Positions 8,024 to 16,905 of a stretch of 64,000 nt of DNA are shown in pieces. How positions within the stretch are numbered: position 1 is the first letter of the stretch; every line of letters starts with the position of its first letter. Source of the DNA: Acuticoccus sediminis (GTDB lineage: Bacteria; Pseudomonadota; Alphaproteobacteria; Rhizobiales; Amorphaceae); the NCBI RefSeq assembly GCF_003258595.1, contig NZ_QHHQ01000003.1, positions 1 through 64,000 on the forward strand, written 5' to 3'. The notes under the pieces are model-generated. The model was not told the DNA's origin, ran no database searches, and saw only the letters and a program-made list of their open reading frames with translations. Both the position numbers and the translations under genes were made by a program.

Positions 8024-9685
8024 CTACATGCCGAGGTAGTTCGGGCCGCCGCCCCCCTCGGGCGGCACCCAGGTGATGTTCTGGTTCGGGTCCTTGATAT
8101 CGCACGTCTTGCAGTGCACGCAGTTCTGCGCGTTGATGACGTAGCGCGGCTCCGTCCCCTCCGTGTCCCACTCGTAGACACCCGCAGGGCAGTAGCGCGC
8201 CGAGGGCCCTCCGTACACATCGAACTCGGATTTCTTTTGCAGTTCCATGTCCTGGACCTTGAGGTGGACCGGCTGGTCCTCCTCGTGGTTCGTGTTGGAC
8301 AGGTACACCGACGACGCCCGGTCGAAGACGATCACGCCGTCGACCTTCGGGTACTCCTTCTTGCGGCACTTCGCGGCGGGCTTCAGCTGCGCGAAGTCCG
8401 GCCCCCTGTGGCTGAGCGTGCCGAGCGGGGACGTGCCGATGAGCTGGTTGACCCACATCTCCGCCCCCGCGACGGCGACGCCGAGCGCGGTGCCGAGGCG
8501 GGACCACAGCGGCTTCACGTTGCGCACCTTGTAGAGCTCGCGGCCGACCGGCGAGCCTCGCCAGGCGTCGTCGTAGCTCTGCAGCGTGTCGTTGGCGCGG
8601 CCCTCGGCGAGCGCCGCGACGATGTGCTCGGCGGCCATCTTGCCGGTCAGCATCGCGTTGTGGTTGCCCTTGATGCGCGGCACGTTGACGAAGCCGGCCG
8701 AGCAGCCGACGAGGCAGCCGCCCGGGAAGGCGAGCCTCGGCACCGACTGGTAGCCGCCTTCGGAGATGGCGCGGCCGCCGTAGGCCTCACGCGTCGCACC
8801 CTCGAAGTACTCGGCCATGTCGGGGTGGGTCTTGAACTTCTGGAACTCCCGGAAGAGGTCCAGATTCGGGTTCTTGTAGTTGAGGTGCACCACGAAGCCG
8901 ACGGCCATCAGGTTGTCGCCGTAGTGGTACATGAAGGAGCCGCCGCCGGTCTGGTTGTCGAGCGGCCAGCCCATGGTGTGGACGACGAGGCCCTTCTGGA
9001 ACACCTCCGGGCGGACGCGCCAGATCTCCTTCATGCCGAGGCCGTACTTCTGCGGCTCCCGGCCCTCGTCGAGCTTGAATTCCTTGATGATGCGCTTGGA
9101 CAGCGATCCGCGCACGCCCTCGGCGAGGACGACGTACTTGCCGCACAGCTCCATGCCGGGCGTGTAGCCGTCCTTCTCTGAGCCGTCCCTGGCGACGCCC
9201 ATGTCGCCGGTCACGACGCCGATGATCGTGCCGGCCTCGTCGCGCACCACGTCGGCGGCGGCGAAGCCGGGATAGATCTCGACGCCGAGCTCCTCGGCCT
9301 TCGCGCCCATCCAGCGGCACAGGTCGCCGAGCGAGCCGACGAAGTTGCCGTGGTTGTGCATGAAGGAGGGCATCGCGAAGTTCGGCAGCGACAGGCTGCC
9401 GGCGGGGCCGAGGTAGCGGAAGACGTCGCGCGTCACCTCGGTCTTCAGCGGGCAGTCCGGATCCTCGCGCCAGCCGGGCATCAGCGCGTCGAGGCCGGAC
9501 GGGTCGATCACCGCGCCCGACAGGATGTGCGCGCCGATCTCCGAGCCCTTTTCCACCAGGACGACGGAAAGCTCTTCCTCGCGTTCGGCGGCGAGCTGCT
9601 TTAAGCGGATCGCTGTGGAGAGCCCGGACGGGCCTCCGCCTACGATCACAACGTCATAGTCCATGCGCTCGCGCTCGATAGCCAT
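8024..9685 (-). CDS. Electron transfer flavoprotein-ubiquinone oxidoreductase
   Basis: This 553-residue inner-membrane flavoprotein passes electrons from reduced ETF (fed by acyl-CoA and other dehydrogenases) to ubiquinone. It begins MAIERERMDYDVVIVGGGPS with the FAD-binding GGGPSG motif. In the middle it has the HTMGWPLDNQTGGGSFMYH quinone/FAD region. It ends with the ferredoxin-like 4Fe-4S site: CPAGVYEW and NAQNCVHCKTCDIKDP. Length and ending (GGPNYLGM) match full-length family members. AGGGGAG precedes the start. It is divergent from the uracil-DNA glycosylase gene, with 78 bases between them. Confidence 0.95.
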   Translation of the reverse strand: MAIERERMDYDVVIVGGGPSGLSTAIRLKQLAAEREEELSVVLVEKGSEIGAHILSGAVIDPSGLDALMPGWREDPDCPLKTEVTRDVFRYLGPAGSLSLPNFAMPSFMHNHGNFVGSLGDLCRWMGAKAEELGVEIYPGFAAADVVRDEAGTIIGVVTGDMGVARDGSEKDGYTPGMELCGKYVVLAEGVRGSLSKRIIKEFKLDEGREPQKYGLGMKEIWRVRPEVFQKGLVVHTMGWPLDNQTGGGSFMYHYGDNLMAVGFVVHLNYKNPNLDLFREFQKFKTHPDMAEYFEGATREAYGGRAISEGGYQSVPRLAFPGGCLVGCSAGFVNVPRIKGNHNAMLTGKMAAEHIVAALAEGRANDTLQSYDDAWRGSPVGRELYKVRNVKPLWSRLGTALGVAVAGAEMWVNQLIGTSPLGTLSHRGPDFAQLKPAAKCRKKEYPKVDGVIVFDRASSVYLSNTNHEEDQPVHLKVQDMELQKKSEFDVYGGPSARYCPAGVYEWDTEGTEPRYVINAQNCVHCKTCDIKDPNQNITWVPPEGGGGPNYLGM

Positions 9686-9763
9686 GGGCTCCCCTTGTCG
9701 TCGGCGCGGTTTGGAGGCCGCGTCATCATGCTTTAGCTTTGTCTACGTCGAAGGTAGGCCGCG

Positions 9764-10564
9764 ATGGAAGAGCCTCAACACACTCGCGATCCGCTCCGTG
9801 GCTTCTTCAGCGCCTGCGGTGTGACGGTCATGCTCGCCGAAACGCCGCAGAACCGCTTCGCCGAGGGCGTCGCGGTGGAGGAACCGTCGTTCGACGATAT
9901 GCCGCTGGCCGACAGCGACGACTGGGTCGACGAGCCGGCGCCGGCGGTGGAGGACGAGGCGGTCCACGCCGCCCGCGAGGTCGCGCGGACCGCCCCGGAT
10001 CTGGCCGCGCTGCACCAGGCGCTGGCGCGTTTCGACGGGTGTCCGCTGAAGGCTCTGGCGCGCTCCACCTGTCACGGCGAGGGACCGGTGGGGGCGCCGA
10101 TCATGTTCGTCGGCGAGGCGCCGGGGCGGGACGAGGACGAGGCCGGGCGCCCCTTCGTCGGCCGCTCGGGCCAGCTCCTCGAAAAGATGCTCGCGGCGAT
10201 CGGGATGACGCGCGAGGCTGTGTATATCTCCAACGTCATTCCCTGGCGCCCGCCCGCGAATCGCACGCCGAGTCCGATCGAGACGGCGACGTGCGAGGTG
10301 TTCGTGCGCCGCGAGATCGCGCTGGTGCGGCCCAAGGTGCTGGTGGCGCTGGGCGGCGCGGCGGCGAAGACGCTGTTTTCCACCGATACCGGCATCATGC
10401 GTCAGCGCGGCAACTGGGTGCGGTTCGACACCGGCGACGGCGAGGTCGACGCGGTGGCGATGTTCCACCCCGCCTACCTGCTGCGAACACCCGGCGAGAA
10501 GCGGCGCGCCTGGCAGGACCTCCTCTCCATCCGCCGCAAGCTCAAGGAGCTCGGCGCACTCTGA
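9764..10564 (+). CDS. Uracil-DNA glycosylase, family 4-like, probably without a full Fe-S cluster
   Basis: This 266-residue protein has an N-terminal extension of about 80 residues and a family 4 UDG core. Motif A is GEAPGRDEDEAGRPFVGRSG, followed by SNVIPWRPPANRTP, and motif B is HPAYLLRTPGEK. The enzyme excises uracil from DNA to begin base-excision repair. Classical family 4 enzymes bind a 4Fe-4S cluster with a CxxC pair, a Cys before RPP and one more Cys. Here the first pair is GCPLKA (one Cys), the pre-RPP residue is Trp, and only the later TATCEVF Cys is in place. A cluster is therefore unlikely. ATG 9764 has GAAGG upstream. Confidence 0.9.
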   Translation: MEEPQHTRDPLRGFFSACGVTVMLAETPQNRFAEGVAVEEPSFDDMPLADSDDWVDEPAPAVEDEAVHAAREVARTAPDLAALHQALARFDGCPLKALARSTCHGEGPVGAPIMFVGEAPGRDEDEAGRPFVGRSGQLLEKMLAAIGMTREAVYISNVIPWRPPANRTPSPIETATCEVFVRREIALVRPKVLVALGGAAAKTLFSTDTGIMRQRGNWVRFDTGDGEVDAVAMFHPAYLLRTPGEKRRAWQDLLSIRRKLKELGAL

Positions 10565-10595
10565 CGCCGCGCGGGGGGCCGGACCCGGAGCCGGC

Positions 10596-11315
10596 TCAGC
10601 CGTGGGGCACGCTGAGGAAGCGGTGGCGGCGGCCCGCCTCCAGCACGATCGCCGTGAGCGCGCCGCCGTAAACGGCGCCGGTGTCGACGTTGGCGCGCCA
10701 GGGCGTCACCTCGGGCGCGTCGACGGGCGTGTGCCCGTGGACGACGAAGGCTGGGAACGGGCCGGAGTGGGTGAGGAACTCCTCCCGGATCCAGATCATG
10801 TCGGAGCTCGACTGCTCCTCCAGCGGGACGCCGGGGCGGATGCCGGCGTGGACGAAGATGACGCCGCCGATACGGTGCGAGTAGGCGAGGCGCGTCAGCA
10901 GCTCGAGATCACGCCGGGGCAGCACCGACTGGACGATGGGCTGGAGCGCCTGCGGGTCGTGCTTCCAGTCGTTCGGCTCGATGCCGTAGGAGCGCAGCGT
11001 GGCATCGCCGCCGAAGGCGAGCCAGCGGCTCATCATGGTGCCGTCGGCGAGGGCGGCGATCATCGCCTGCTCGTGGTTGCCCATCAGGCGGACGCGCTCG
11101 CGCCCCGGCACCTCCTCGCCGACGCGCTTCAGGACCGCGGCGCAGTCCGGTCCACGGTCGACGTAGTCGCCGAGGAAGACCTCGACGACGCTCGTGGCGG
11201 GGTCCGCGGCGAGATCCTCGTCGATCAGCGCCAGCAGGCGGTCCAGCATTTTGGCGCAGCCGTGAACGTCGCCAATGGCATAGACACGGACGCCCTCAGG
11301 CAGGTCGGCGTTCAT
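10596..11315 (-). CDS. Metallophosphoesterase, bacterial serine/threonine phosphatase type
   Basis: This 239-residue calcineurin-like phosphatase has the five usual metal and catalytic blocks: AIGDVHGC, FLGDYVDRGPD, LMGNHEQAM, FVHAGIRPG and VHGHTPVD. These coordinate two metal ions, usually Mn or Fe/Zn. Proteins of this group are cytosolic phosphatases of the PrpA/PrpB or ApaH-like type; the target (phosphoprotein or dinucleotide) cannot be read from sequence. The start MNADLPEGVRVYAIG at 11315 puts the GDVHG block at residue 15, as in relatives. It converges with the UDG gene (31 bases between stops) and diverges from the TauE exporter. Confidence 0.9.
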   Translation of the reverse strand: MNADLPEGVRVYAIGDVHGCAKMLDRLLALIDEDLAADPATSVVEVFLGDYVDRGPDCAAVLKRVGEEVPGRERVRLMGNHEQAMIAALADGTMMSRWLAFGGDATLRSYGIEPNDWKHDPQALQPIVQSVLPRRDLELLTRLAYSHRIGGVIFVHAGIRPGVPLEEQSSSDMIWIREEFLTHSGPFPAFVVHGHTPVDAPEVTPWRANVDTGAVYGGALTAIVLEAGRRHRFLSVPHG

Positions 11316-11401
11316 CGCCGGGATCCAGCAAATCGGTCCGGGACGCTTGCACCTTGGCGGGGTCCGGCGCACAAGGCCTGAGCCCTGCCTTTGAGGTCCA
11401 T

Positions 11402-12208
11402 GTGCTCGATCTTCTCTTCTTCGCTGTCATCCTTGCAATCGCCGGCGCGATCGGCGGCATCATCGCCGGCCTCCTCGGGGTCGGTGGCGGTATCGTCATC
11501 GTGCCTGTCCTGTTCTATCTGCTCCCCGTCGCCGGTGTCGACGGCGAGATTCGGATGCATCTGGCCGTCGCGACCTCGCTGGCCACGATCATCACGACCT
11601 CCATCGTCTCCGCCCGGTCTCACTACAAACGCGGCGGCGTCGATGTGGATCTGTTGAAGCAGGTCGGCGGCGGCGTGGTGCTGGGCGTGGCGATCGGCGT
11701 CGTCGCCGGCACGGCCGCCAGCGCGCAGACGCTGACGGCCATCTTCGGCTCGGTGGCGCTGCTGGTCGCGATCCACATGGCCTTCTTCAAGGGCCGCCAG
11801 CTCGCCAGCCACCTGCCGGGCCAGCCCTGCATCACCGGGATCGGCATGATCATCGGCGGCGTCTCGACGATGATGGGCATCGGCGGCGGCTCCCTGTCGG
11901 TGCCGATCTTCTCGCTGTGCGGAGTTCCGATCCGCCGCGCGGTGGGCACGGCGGCGGCCATCGGCCTCATCATCGCGGTGCCCGGCGTGATCGGCTTTGC
12001 CATCGGCGGCTGGAACGTGCCGGACCTGCCGCCCGGCAGCGTCGGCTACGTGAACCTCATCGGCTTCGCGCTGATCGCGCCGCTGTCGATGCTGTGCGCG
12101 CCGATCGGGGCGAAGCTGGCGCACACGATCCCGCAGGAGTGGCTGAGCCGCATCTTCGCGATTTTCCTCGCGGTTACCGCCGTCCGGATGCTCCTGAGCC
12201 TCCTCTGA
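11402..12208 (+). CDS. TauE/SafE family sulfite/organic anion exporter
   Basis: This 268-residue membrane protein has about eight TM segments in two repeats. The hallmark GGIIAGLLGVGGGIVIVPVL is in the first half, and its counterpart GVSTMMGIGGGSLSVPIF is in the second. The family exports sulfite, sulfoacetate or related anions, or acts in their uptake. The start is taken as GTG 11402, which has TTGAGG at a good spacing; an in-frame TTG at 11354 would add 16 hydrophilic residues. A strong bidirectional hairpin terminator follows at 12327. Confidence 0.88.
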   Translation: MLDLLFFAVILAIAGAIGGIIAGLLGVGGGIVIVPVLFYLLPVAGVDGEIRMHLAVATSLATIITTSIVSARSHYKRGGVDVDLLKQVGGGVVLGVAIGVVAGTAASAQTLTAIFGSVALLVAIHMAFFKGRQLASHLPGQPCITGIGMIIGGVSTMMGIGGGSLSVPIFSLCGVPIRRAVGTAAAIGLIIAVPGVIGFAIGGWNVPDLPPGSVGYVNLIGFALIAPLSMLCAPIGAKLAHTIPQEWLSRIFAIFLAVTAVRMLLSLL

Positions 12209-12326
12209 GGCTCTCCGGTCCGCCGATAGCCCCGCCGGGGGCTGCCGTCGGGGGACCCGCCCCCCTGAGGCGGCACCGGCAGAACGCCGCGATGGCCGCC
12301 TCAGGCCGATCCGGAACCGCCCCATG

Positions 12327-12366
12327 AAAAAGCCGGCCCGCGAGGATGCTCGCGGGCCGGCTTTTT
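12327..12366. terminator. Bidirectional Rho-independent terminator
   Basis: A perfect 18-bp stem (AAAAAGCCGGCCCGCGAG / CTCGCGGGCCGGCTTTTT) has a 4-nt loop and an A/T tract on each side. It lies between the convergent TauE exporter and MscK-like channel genes and can terminate transcription from both directions. Confidence 0.93.
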
Positions 12367-12457
12367 CGTTTCCCGGCGTCCTGTGGGGCCCGGATCCCGC
12401 CAGTTGTCCGGCGGCACGTCGCGGGTCGCCCCGCCGCGGGGCCCCCCCGTGGGGGCC

Positions 12458-15400
12458 CTAGAAGCCGTCCTTGTTGGCATCGCCGCCGCCGGTGACCTCC
12501 TCGATGGCGTCGCCGATCCACTCGTTGTTCTCGCGCTGCGGCTCCCTCTGCGGGACGACGTCGACCGGGGTCCCGTCCTGCGCGAGGGCGACCGGCTTGG
12601 GCGCGATCATGTGCACGTCGCGTTGCGGGAACGGGATGGTGATGCCGTTCTGGGCGAAGCTCTTCACCACGCGCGTCAGCACCTGCGACTTCACCGTGAA
12701 GCCCGAGAAGTTGCCGTAGAGGTCGATGTAGTAGCAGACGCGCAGGTTGATCGAGTTGTCGCCGAACTCCTCGACCGTCACCATCGGCGCGGGCGACTTC
12801 AGGACGCCCTCGTGCTCCTGCAGCGCCTGATAGACCAGGTTGATCGCGAGCTCCGGATCGTCGTCGTAGGCGATCCCGACCATCAGGATGACGCGCATCA
12901 CCGAGTTGGTGCGCGTCCAGTTCGTGAACGTGTCCGAGATCAGTGCAGAGTTCGGCACGATGAGGTCGAACTCGTCGAACGTCTTCATGCGCATCGAGCG
13001 GATGCCGATCTGCATCACCGTGCCGGAATTGGCGCCGACGGTGACGATGTCGCCGATCCGCAGCGGCCGCTCCACGAGGAGGAGGAGGCCGGAGATGAAG
13101 TTGTTGACGACGTTCTGCAGACCGAAACCGATACCGACACCCAGCGAGGCGGCGAAGACGGTGAGGGTGGTGACGTCGAAGCCGATGGCCGACAGCGTGA
13201 GCAGCACGCCGAGGACGACCACCACGTACTGGGCGAACACCGACAGCGACTGGCGGATGCCGATGTCCTTCAGGCGCCCGAAGATGATCGTGTAGGCGAC
13301 GCGGCGGCTCCAGCCCGCGACCCAGAACACGAACGCGAAGGCGAGGACGGCGAGGATGACCTTGCCGATCGTGTACTGCGTGCTGCCGACCGTGAAGACG
13401 GTGGTGCGCCAGACCTGGACCGCTTCGTGGATGATCGGGGTCTCGACCGTCCAGTCGAACACCTCCATGCAGATCCAGGCGGTGATGACGACGAGGCCGA
13501 GCTGGGCCGCACGGTTGAGCGGCACCAGGAAGTTGGCGCGGGCGAAGTAGGCCCGGGCCGGGTCCCTGGCGCGGATCCGCGCGGTGACGCCCTCCATGAG
13601 GTCGTTCATGATGCCGAGCACCAGCGCCATCGCCGCCACGATGGTGATCGCGAAGGCGAGGTTCTCCAGCATCACCAGGGCGAGGCGGGTGTAGCCGAGG
13701 AGGCCGGTCACGCCCGTGGCGATGAGCGCCGTCGGCGGCAGTAGCGACAGGAAGGCCGCGACGATCCGCCGGATGCGCCCGTACGATCCGCCCCCGCGCG
13801 ACGCGCTGAAGAAGAACACGAAGAGCAGCATCGGCAGGCCCGAGAGGACGAAGACCGAGTAGGCGAGGCGGTTGATGGCCGTCTCTGTCGTCGGCAGCAG
13901 GTCGACCTCGCCGAGCACGACGTAGGCGAGCACGAAGACCGCCGACAGCACCACCGCGATTTCCGTCGCGCGGGTGATGATCTTGCCGATGCGCCGCTGC
14001 TGTCCGTAGGTCTGGTACGAGACGATGACCTGCGTCAGGTCGCGGAGCGAGGCGGCGACGGCGGGAATGGCGAGGACCTTCAGGATCGCGAGCGTCGTCG
14101 ACGTCGAGATCGAGAACATCGTCGCGAAACTGTACCAGACCGCGATCGGCAGCAGCCAGTAGAGGTTGCGCCGGACCACCTCGAGGGGAATCTCCGTCGC
14201 CCGGGTCGCATCCGACCGGACGAAGGACTTCAGCAGGAAGTGGCGCAGGTAGATCGTCGCCGCGAGGAGCAGCACGACGATTCCGCCGAAGACCGCGAGC
14301 ATGCGCTCCGGCGCGACGGCGACGGCGGTGCGCACCTCGCGGTAGCGACCCTCGTAGATGTCGCGGAGCTCGTTCGGGATGGTGCGGATCTCGGCGGCGA
14401 TGCGCTCGCGGGCCGCCTTGTCGGTCCGCGCGGTCTCGCGGGTGAGGAGCTCGGCGCGGTCGCGCGCGGTCCGCTCCCGGTCGAGCGCGGCGATCTCGTT
14501 GGCGAGCTCCTCGCGCAGGTCGGCGATCTCGCGCCCCTGGGTGCTGAGGAGCCTGCGCAGTCCGGAGATGCGTTCGCGCAGGGCCTCCGCCTGCGTGGCG
14601 TCCTGCGTCGGCTCGGAGAGGATGCGCGCGAGGTCCGACAATCCGTCGCGGTTGAGATCGATGGTCTCGGCCCGCTGCGCGAGGGTGGCGTCGGCGGCGT
14701 TCAGCTCGTCGATCGCCTCCACGAAGAGGCGGGTGGGGATCGACGGCTCCGAGCGGATCGGCCGCAGTGCGTCCAGCAGGCTGCGCGACTCGACGATGGC
14801 GATGTCGGTGAGGCGGGTGTTGGAGCGAAGCAGCGCCTCGTCGGCCCTCAGGCGCAGCAGGTTGCGGCGCTGCACGGCGATCGGGTTGCCGTCGTCGATG
14901 GCCGACGCCTCGTTGGAGAGGGTCAGCGCCTGCTGCCCGAGCTGGTCCACGAGCGCGCGAAGGCGCGTGACGACCGGGCTCTCCTCCATGTCGCCGACAC
15001 CGTCCAGCGCGTCGAGGCTGATGTGGCGCTGGAGGATGTCGAGCTGCTCCTCGCGCAGGTTCAGGTACTCGGCCGACAGTGCCTGGTAGGTCTGCAGCCG
15101 CTCCATCATCTGGTTGGAAGCGTTGCGAATTCGGTCGCGCCAGTCGAGCGCGGCTTCATCCACAAGGCGCTGCAATGTGTCACGCTCGGTGGTTCGCATC
15201 GACGCGGAGGAGGAGACGATGGACGAGTTGAGCTGATCGATGCGCTGGCCGTGCTCGGTGATCCGGTGCGCCAGCGTGAGGAGCCGGGTCTGGGCGATGT
15301 CGACTTCGAACTGCGCCTGGCGCAGCTCCTCGAAGGTGACGTCGCCCTCATCCTCGGTCGTGCGGCTCAAATCCCTGATAATGCGGGAGTTCTCGGCCTG

Positions 15401-15559
15401 CTGGCGCTCGATCGCCGTGTCGATGTTGCGCAGGTCCCGCTCGATCCCGTTGAGATGCCGCTTCAGCGCGGCGAGATCCACGGTCTGGGCTGTCGCCGAC
15501 CCCAGCAGAACCAGGGAAAACAGGAGGGCGAGGCACGTACGAAATACAGTGGGGACCAT
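12458..15559 (-). CDS. Large mechanosensitive ion channel, MscK/DUF3772-MscS type
   Basis: This 1033-residue protein has a signal peptide (MVPTVFRTCLALLFSLVLLG, cleavage near TAQ). A long coiled-coil-rich periplasmic domain follows (residues about 25-380, many QAEN, RER and LREEL segments). Next come roughly nine to ten TM helices and a C-terminal MscS module. That module contains the pore helix VFAASLGVGIGFGLQNVVNN and the family loop FISGLLLLVERPLRIGD, followed by GTVMQIGIRSMRM. It opens under membrane tension to release solutes during hypo-osmotic shock. The length and layout match MscK/YjeP-like channels rather than the small MscS. It is divergent from the two binding-protein genes. Confidence 0.9.
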   Translation of the reverse strand: MVPTVFRTCLALLFSLVLLGSATAQTVDLAALKRHLNGIERDLRNIDTAIERQQAENSRIIRDLSRTTEDEGDVTFEELRQAQFEVDIAQTRLLTLAHRITEHGQRIDQLNSSIVSSSASMRTTERDTLQRLVDEAALDWRDRIRNASNQMMERLQTYQALSAEYLNLREEQLDILQRHISLDALDGVGDMEESPVVTRLRALVDQLGQQALTLSNEASAIDDGNPIAVQRRNLLRLRADEALLRSNTRLTDIAIVESRSLLDALRPIRSEPSIPTRLFVEAIDELNAADATLAQRAETIDLNRDGLSDLARILSEPTQDATQAEALRERISGLRRLLSTQGREIADLREELANEIAALDRERTARDRAELLTRETARTDKAARERIAAEIRTIPNELRDIYEGRYREVRTAVAVAPERMLAVFGGIVVLLLAATIYLRHFLLKSFVRSDATRATEIPLEVVRRNLYWLLPIAVWYSFATMFSISTSTTLAILKVLAIPAVAASLRDLTQVIVSYQTYGQQRRIGKIITRATEIAVVLSAVFVLAYVVLGEVDLLPTTETAINRLAYSVFVLSGLPMLLFVFFFSASRGGGSYGRIRRIVAAFLSLLPPTALIATGVTGLLGYTRLALVMLENLAFAITIVAAMALVLGIMNDLMEGVTARIRARDPARAYFARANFLVPLNRAAQLGLVVITAWICMEVFDWTVETPIIHEAVQVWRTTVFTVGSTQYTIGKVILAVLAFAFVFWVAGWSRRVAYTIIFGRLKDIGIRQSLSVFAQYVVVVLGVLLTLSAIGFDVTTLTVFAASLGVGIGFGLQNVVNNFISGLLLLVERPLRIGDIVTVGANSGTVMQIGIRSMRMKTFDEFDLIVPNSALISDTFTNWTRTNSVMRVILMVGIAYDDDPELAINLVYQALQEHEGVLKSPAPMVTVEEFGDNSINLRVCYYIDLYGNFSGFTVKSQVLTRVVKSFAQNGITIPFPQRDVHMIAPKPVALAQDGTPVDVVPQREPQRENNEWIGDAIEEVTGGGDANKDGF

Positions 15560-15726
15560 TGTGAACTCGCGACGCGGTCAGATCAGGGCGGACCGGCACC
15601 TTGTGGCGACGGCTAGGGTGGGACTAAGACGACCGGGCGGCGTAGACAACCTCTGCAAGGCGATCGTCGGGTCGCGCCTGTCGGGGTCCGCGCCGTTCCT
15701 TGGTGTGTGACTTGGAGTGTTTTGGC

Positions 15727-16905
15727 GTGCGTCTGCTTCTGTTTGCCGCGTTGGTTCTCGCCTCGCTACCGGCCCGTGCCGCCGATCTGACGCTGGTGTG
15801 CCTGTCGGTCGGACAGGCCGTGTCCGCCTGCAGTGACAGCGCATCGCGCTTCTCGCAGGAAACTGGGCACAACGTGCGCGTCGTCACGGCGGACGCGACC
15901 GGCCGCTACGCGCTGGAGCGTTATCGGGCCCTGTTCGACGTGCAGAGTACGCGAATCGACGTGCTGCAGTTCCCGGACACCTGGGTTCCCGCGCTGGGAC
16001 CGGACCTTGCGACCTTGCCCACCCCGCCCGACGGGGAGGCTCTGCCGTCCGTGCTGAAGGCCGGGGAGGATGCGGGGCGGCTGGTCGGCCTGCCGCAGCA
16101 CATGGCGGTGACGCTCCTGTTCCTGCGCGGCGATGTGGTCGCCGAGGACCTCCAGGCGTGGTCGGACCTGCGCCAGAGCCTTCTCGGCGCACCGGCGGAC
16201 GGCGCCAACGGCCTCGCCTTCGGCGGTGCCGGGCCGACGCTCTTCCCGCTGTTCCTCGACTGGCTCTTCTCGTTCGGCGCCACGGACCTCACCGACCATG
16301 ACGCGCTGCTGGAGGCGCTGAACCTCATGAACGGGGCGATCGGCTCGATCACGCCGGCGTCCATGGTGTCGACCAGCTCGCAGGAGGCGATCGCCGACTT
16401 CACCGGCGGCGGCGCGGCGGCGCTTGTGGCGCGGTCGACCGCGCTGACCTCCGTCCGCAGCTCGCCGCTGGCCGACAACTTCGAGGCGGTCCTGCGGCCC
16501 CAGGCGTCGAGCGCGGCCCCGCGTGCGCCGCTGCTGGTGACGACATGGTATACCGGCGTGTCGCGCCACTCGCGCAATTCCGAGGCGGCGGCCCAGCTCG
16601 CCCAGTTCCTCACCTCGGAGGCGGAGCAGCGCAGTGCGGCGCTCCAGTACGGGATCGCCCCGACCTGGCCGGCGCTCTATGATGATCCGGACATCCAGGC
16701 CCTCGGCCCCGTGTTCCGCCGGATCGGCCAGAACCTCGACCACATGGTGCCGCCGCCGATCCTGCGGTACGGCACGAACTATCTCGATCTCTCCGACGAA
16801 GTGGCTGCCGCGGTACGCGACATGCTGACCGGCAAGACCACCCCCGAGACCACGGCGCAGGTGATCGGTGGCGCCGTTCGCCGCGCGAGCCGACAGGTGG
16901 ATTGA
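15727..16905 (+). CDS. Extracellular solute-binding protein family 1 (sugar-type)
   Basis: This 392-residue periplasmic binding protein has a Sec signal peptide (MRLLLFAALVLASLPARAA, cleavage at ARA-AD). The body resembles MalE/ThuE-type proteins, with VVTADATGRYALERYRALF, IDVLQFPDTWVPAL and the late AAAQLAQFLTSEAEQR helix. Such proteins often bind sugars such as trehalose or maltose, but no permease or ATPase genes are adjacent, so the ligand and any transporter are unknown. GTG 15727 is chosen because GGAG precedes it by 9 bases and the signal peptide begins there. Its stop overlaps the next start by one base (TGATG), so the two binding proteins are co-produced. Confidence 0.8.
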   Translation: MRLLLFAALVLASLPARAADLTLVCLSVGQAVSACSDSASRFSQETGHNVRVVTADATGRYALERYRALFDVQSTRIDVLQFPDTWVPALGPDLATLPTPPDGEALPSVLKAGEDAGRLVGLPQHMAVTLLFLRGDVVAEDLQAWSDLRQSLLGAPADGANGLAFGGAGPTLFPLFLDWLFSFGATDLTDHDALLEALNLMNGAIGSITPASMVSTSSQEAIADFTGGGAAALVARSTALTSVRSSPLADNFEAVLRPQASSAAPRAPLLVTTWYTGVSRHSRNSEAAAQLAQFLTSEAEQRSAALQYGIAPTWPALYDDPDIQALGPVFRRIGQNLDHMVPPPILRYGTNYLDLSDEVAAAVRDMLTGKTTPETTAQVIGGAVRRASRQVD

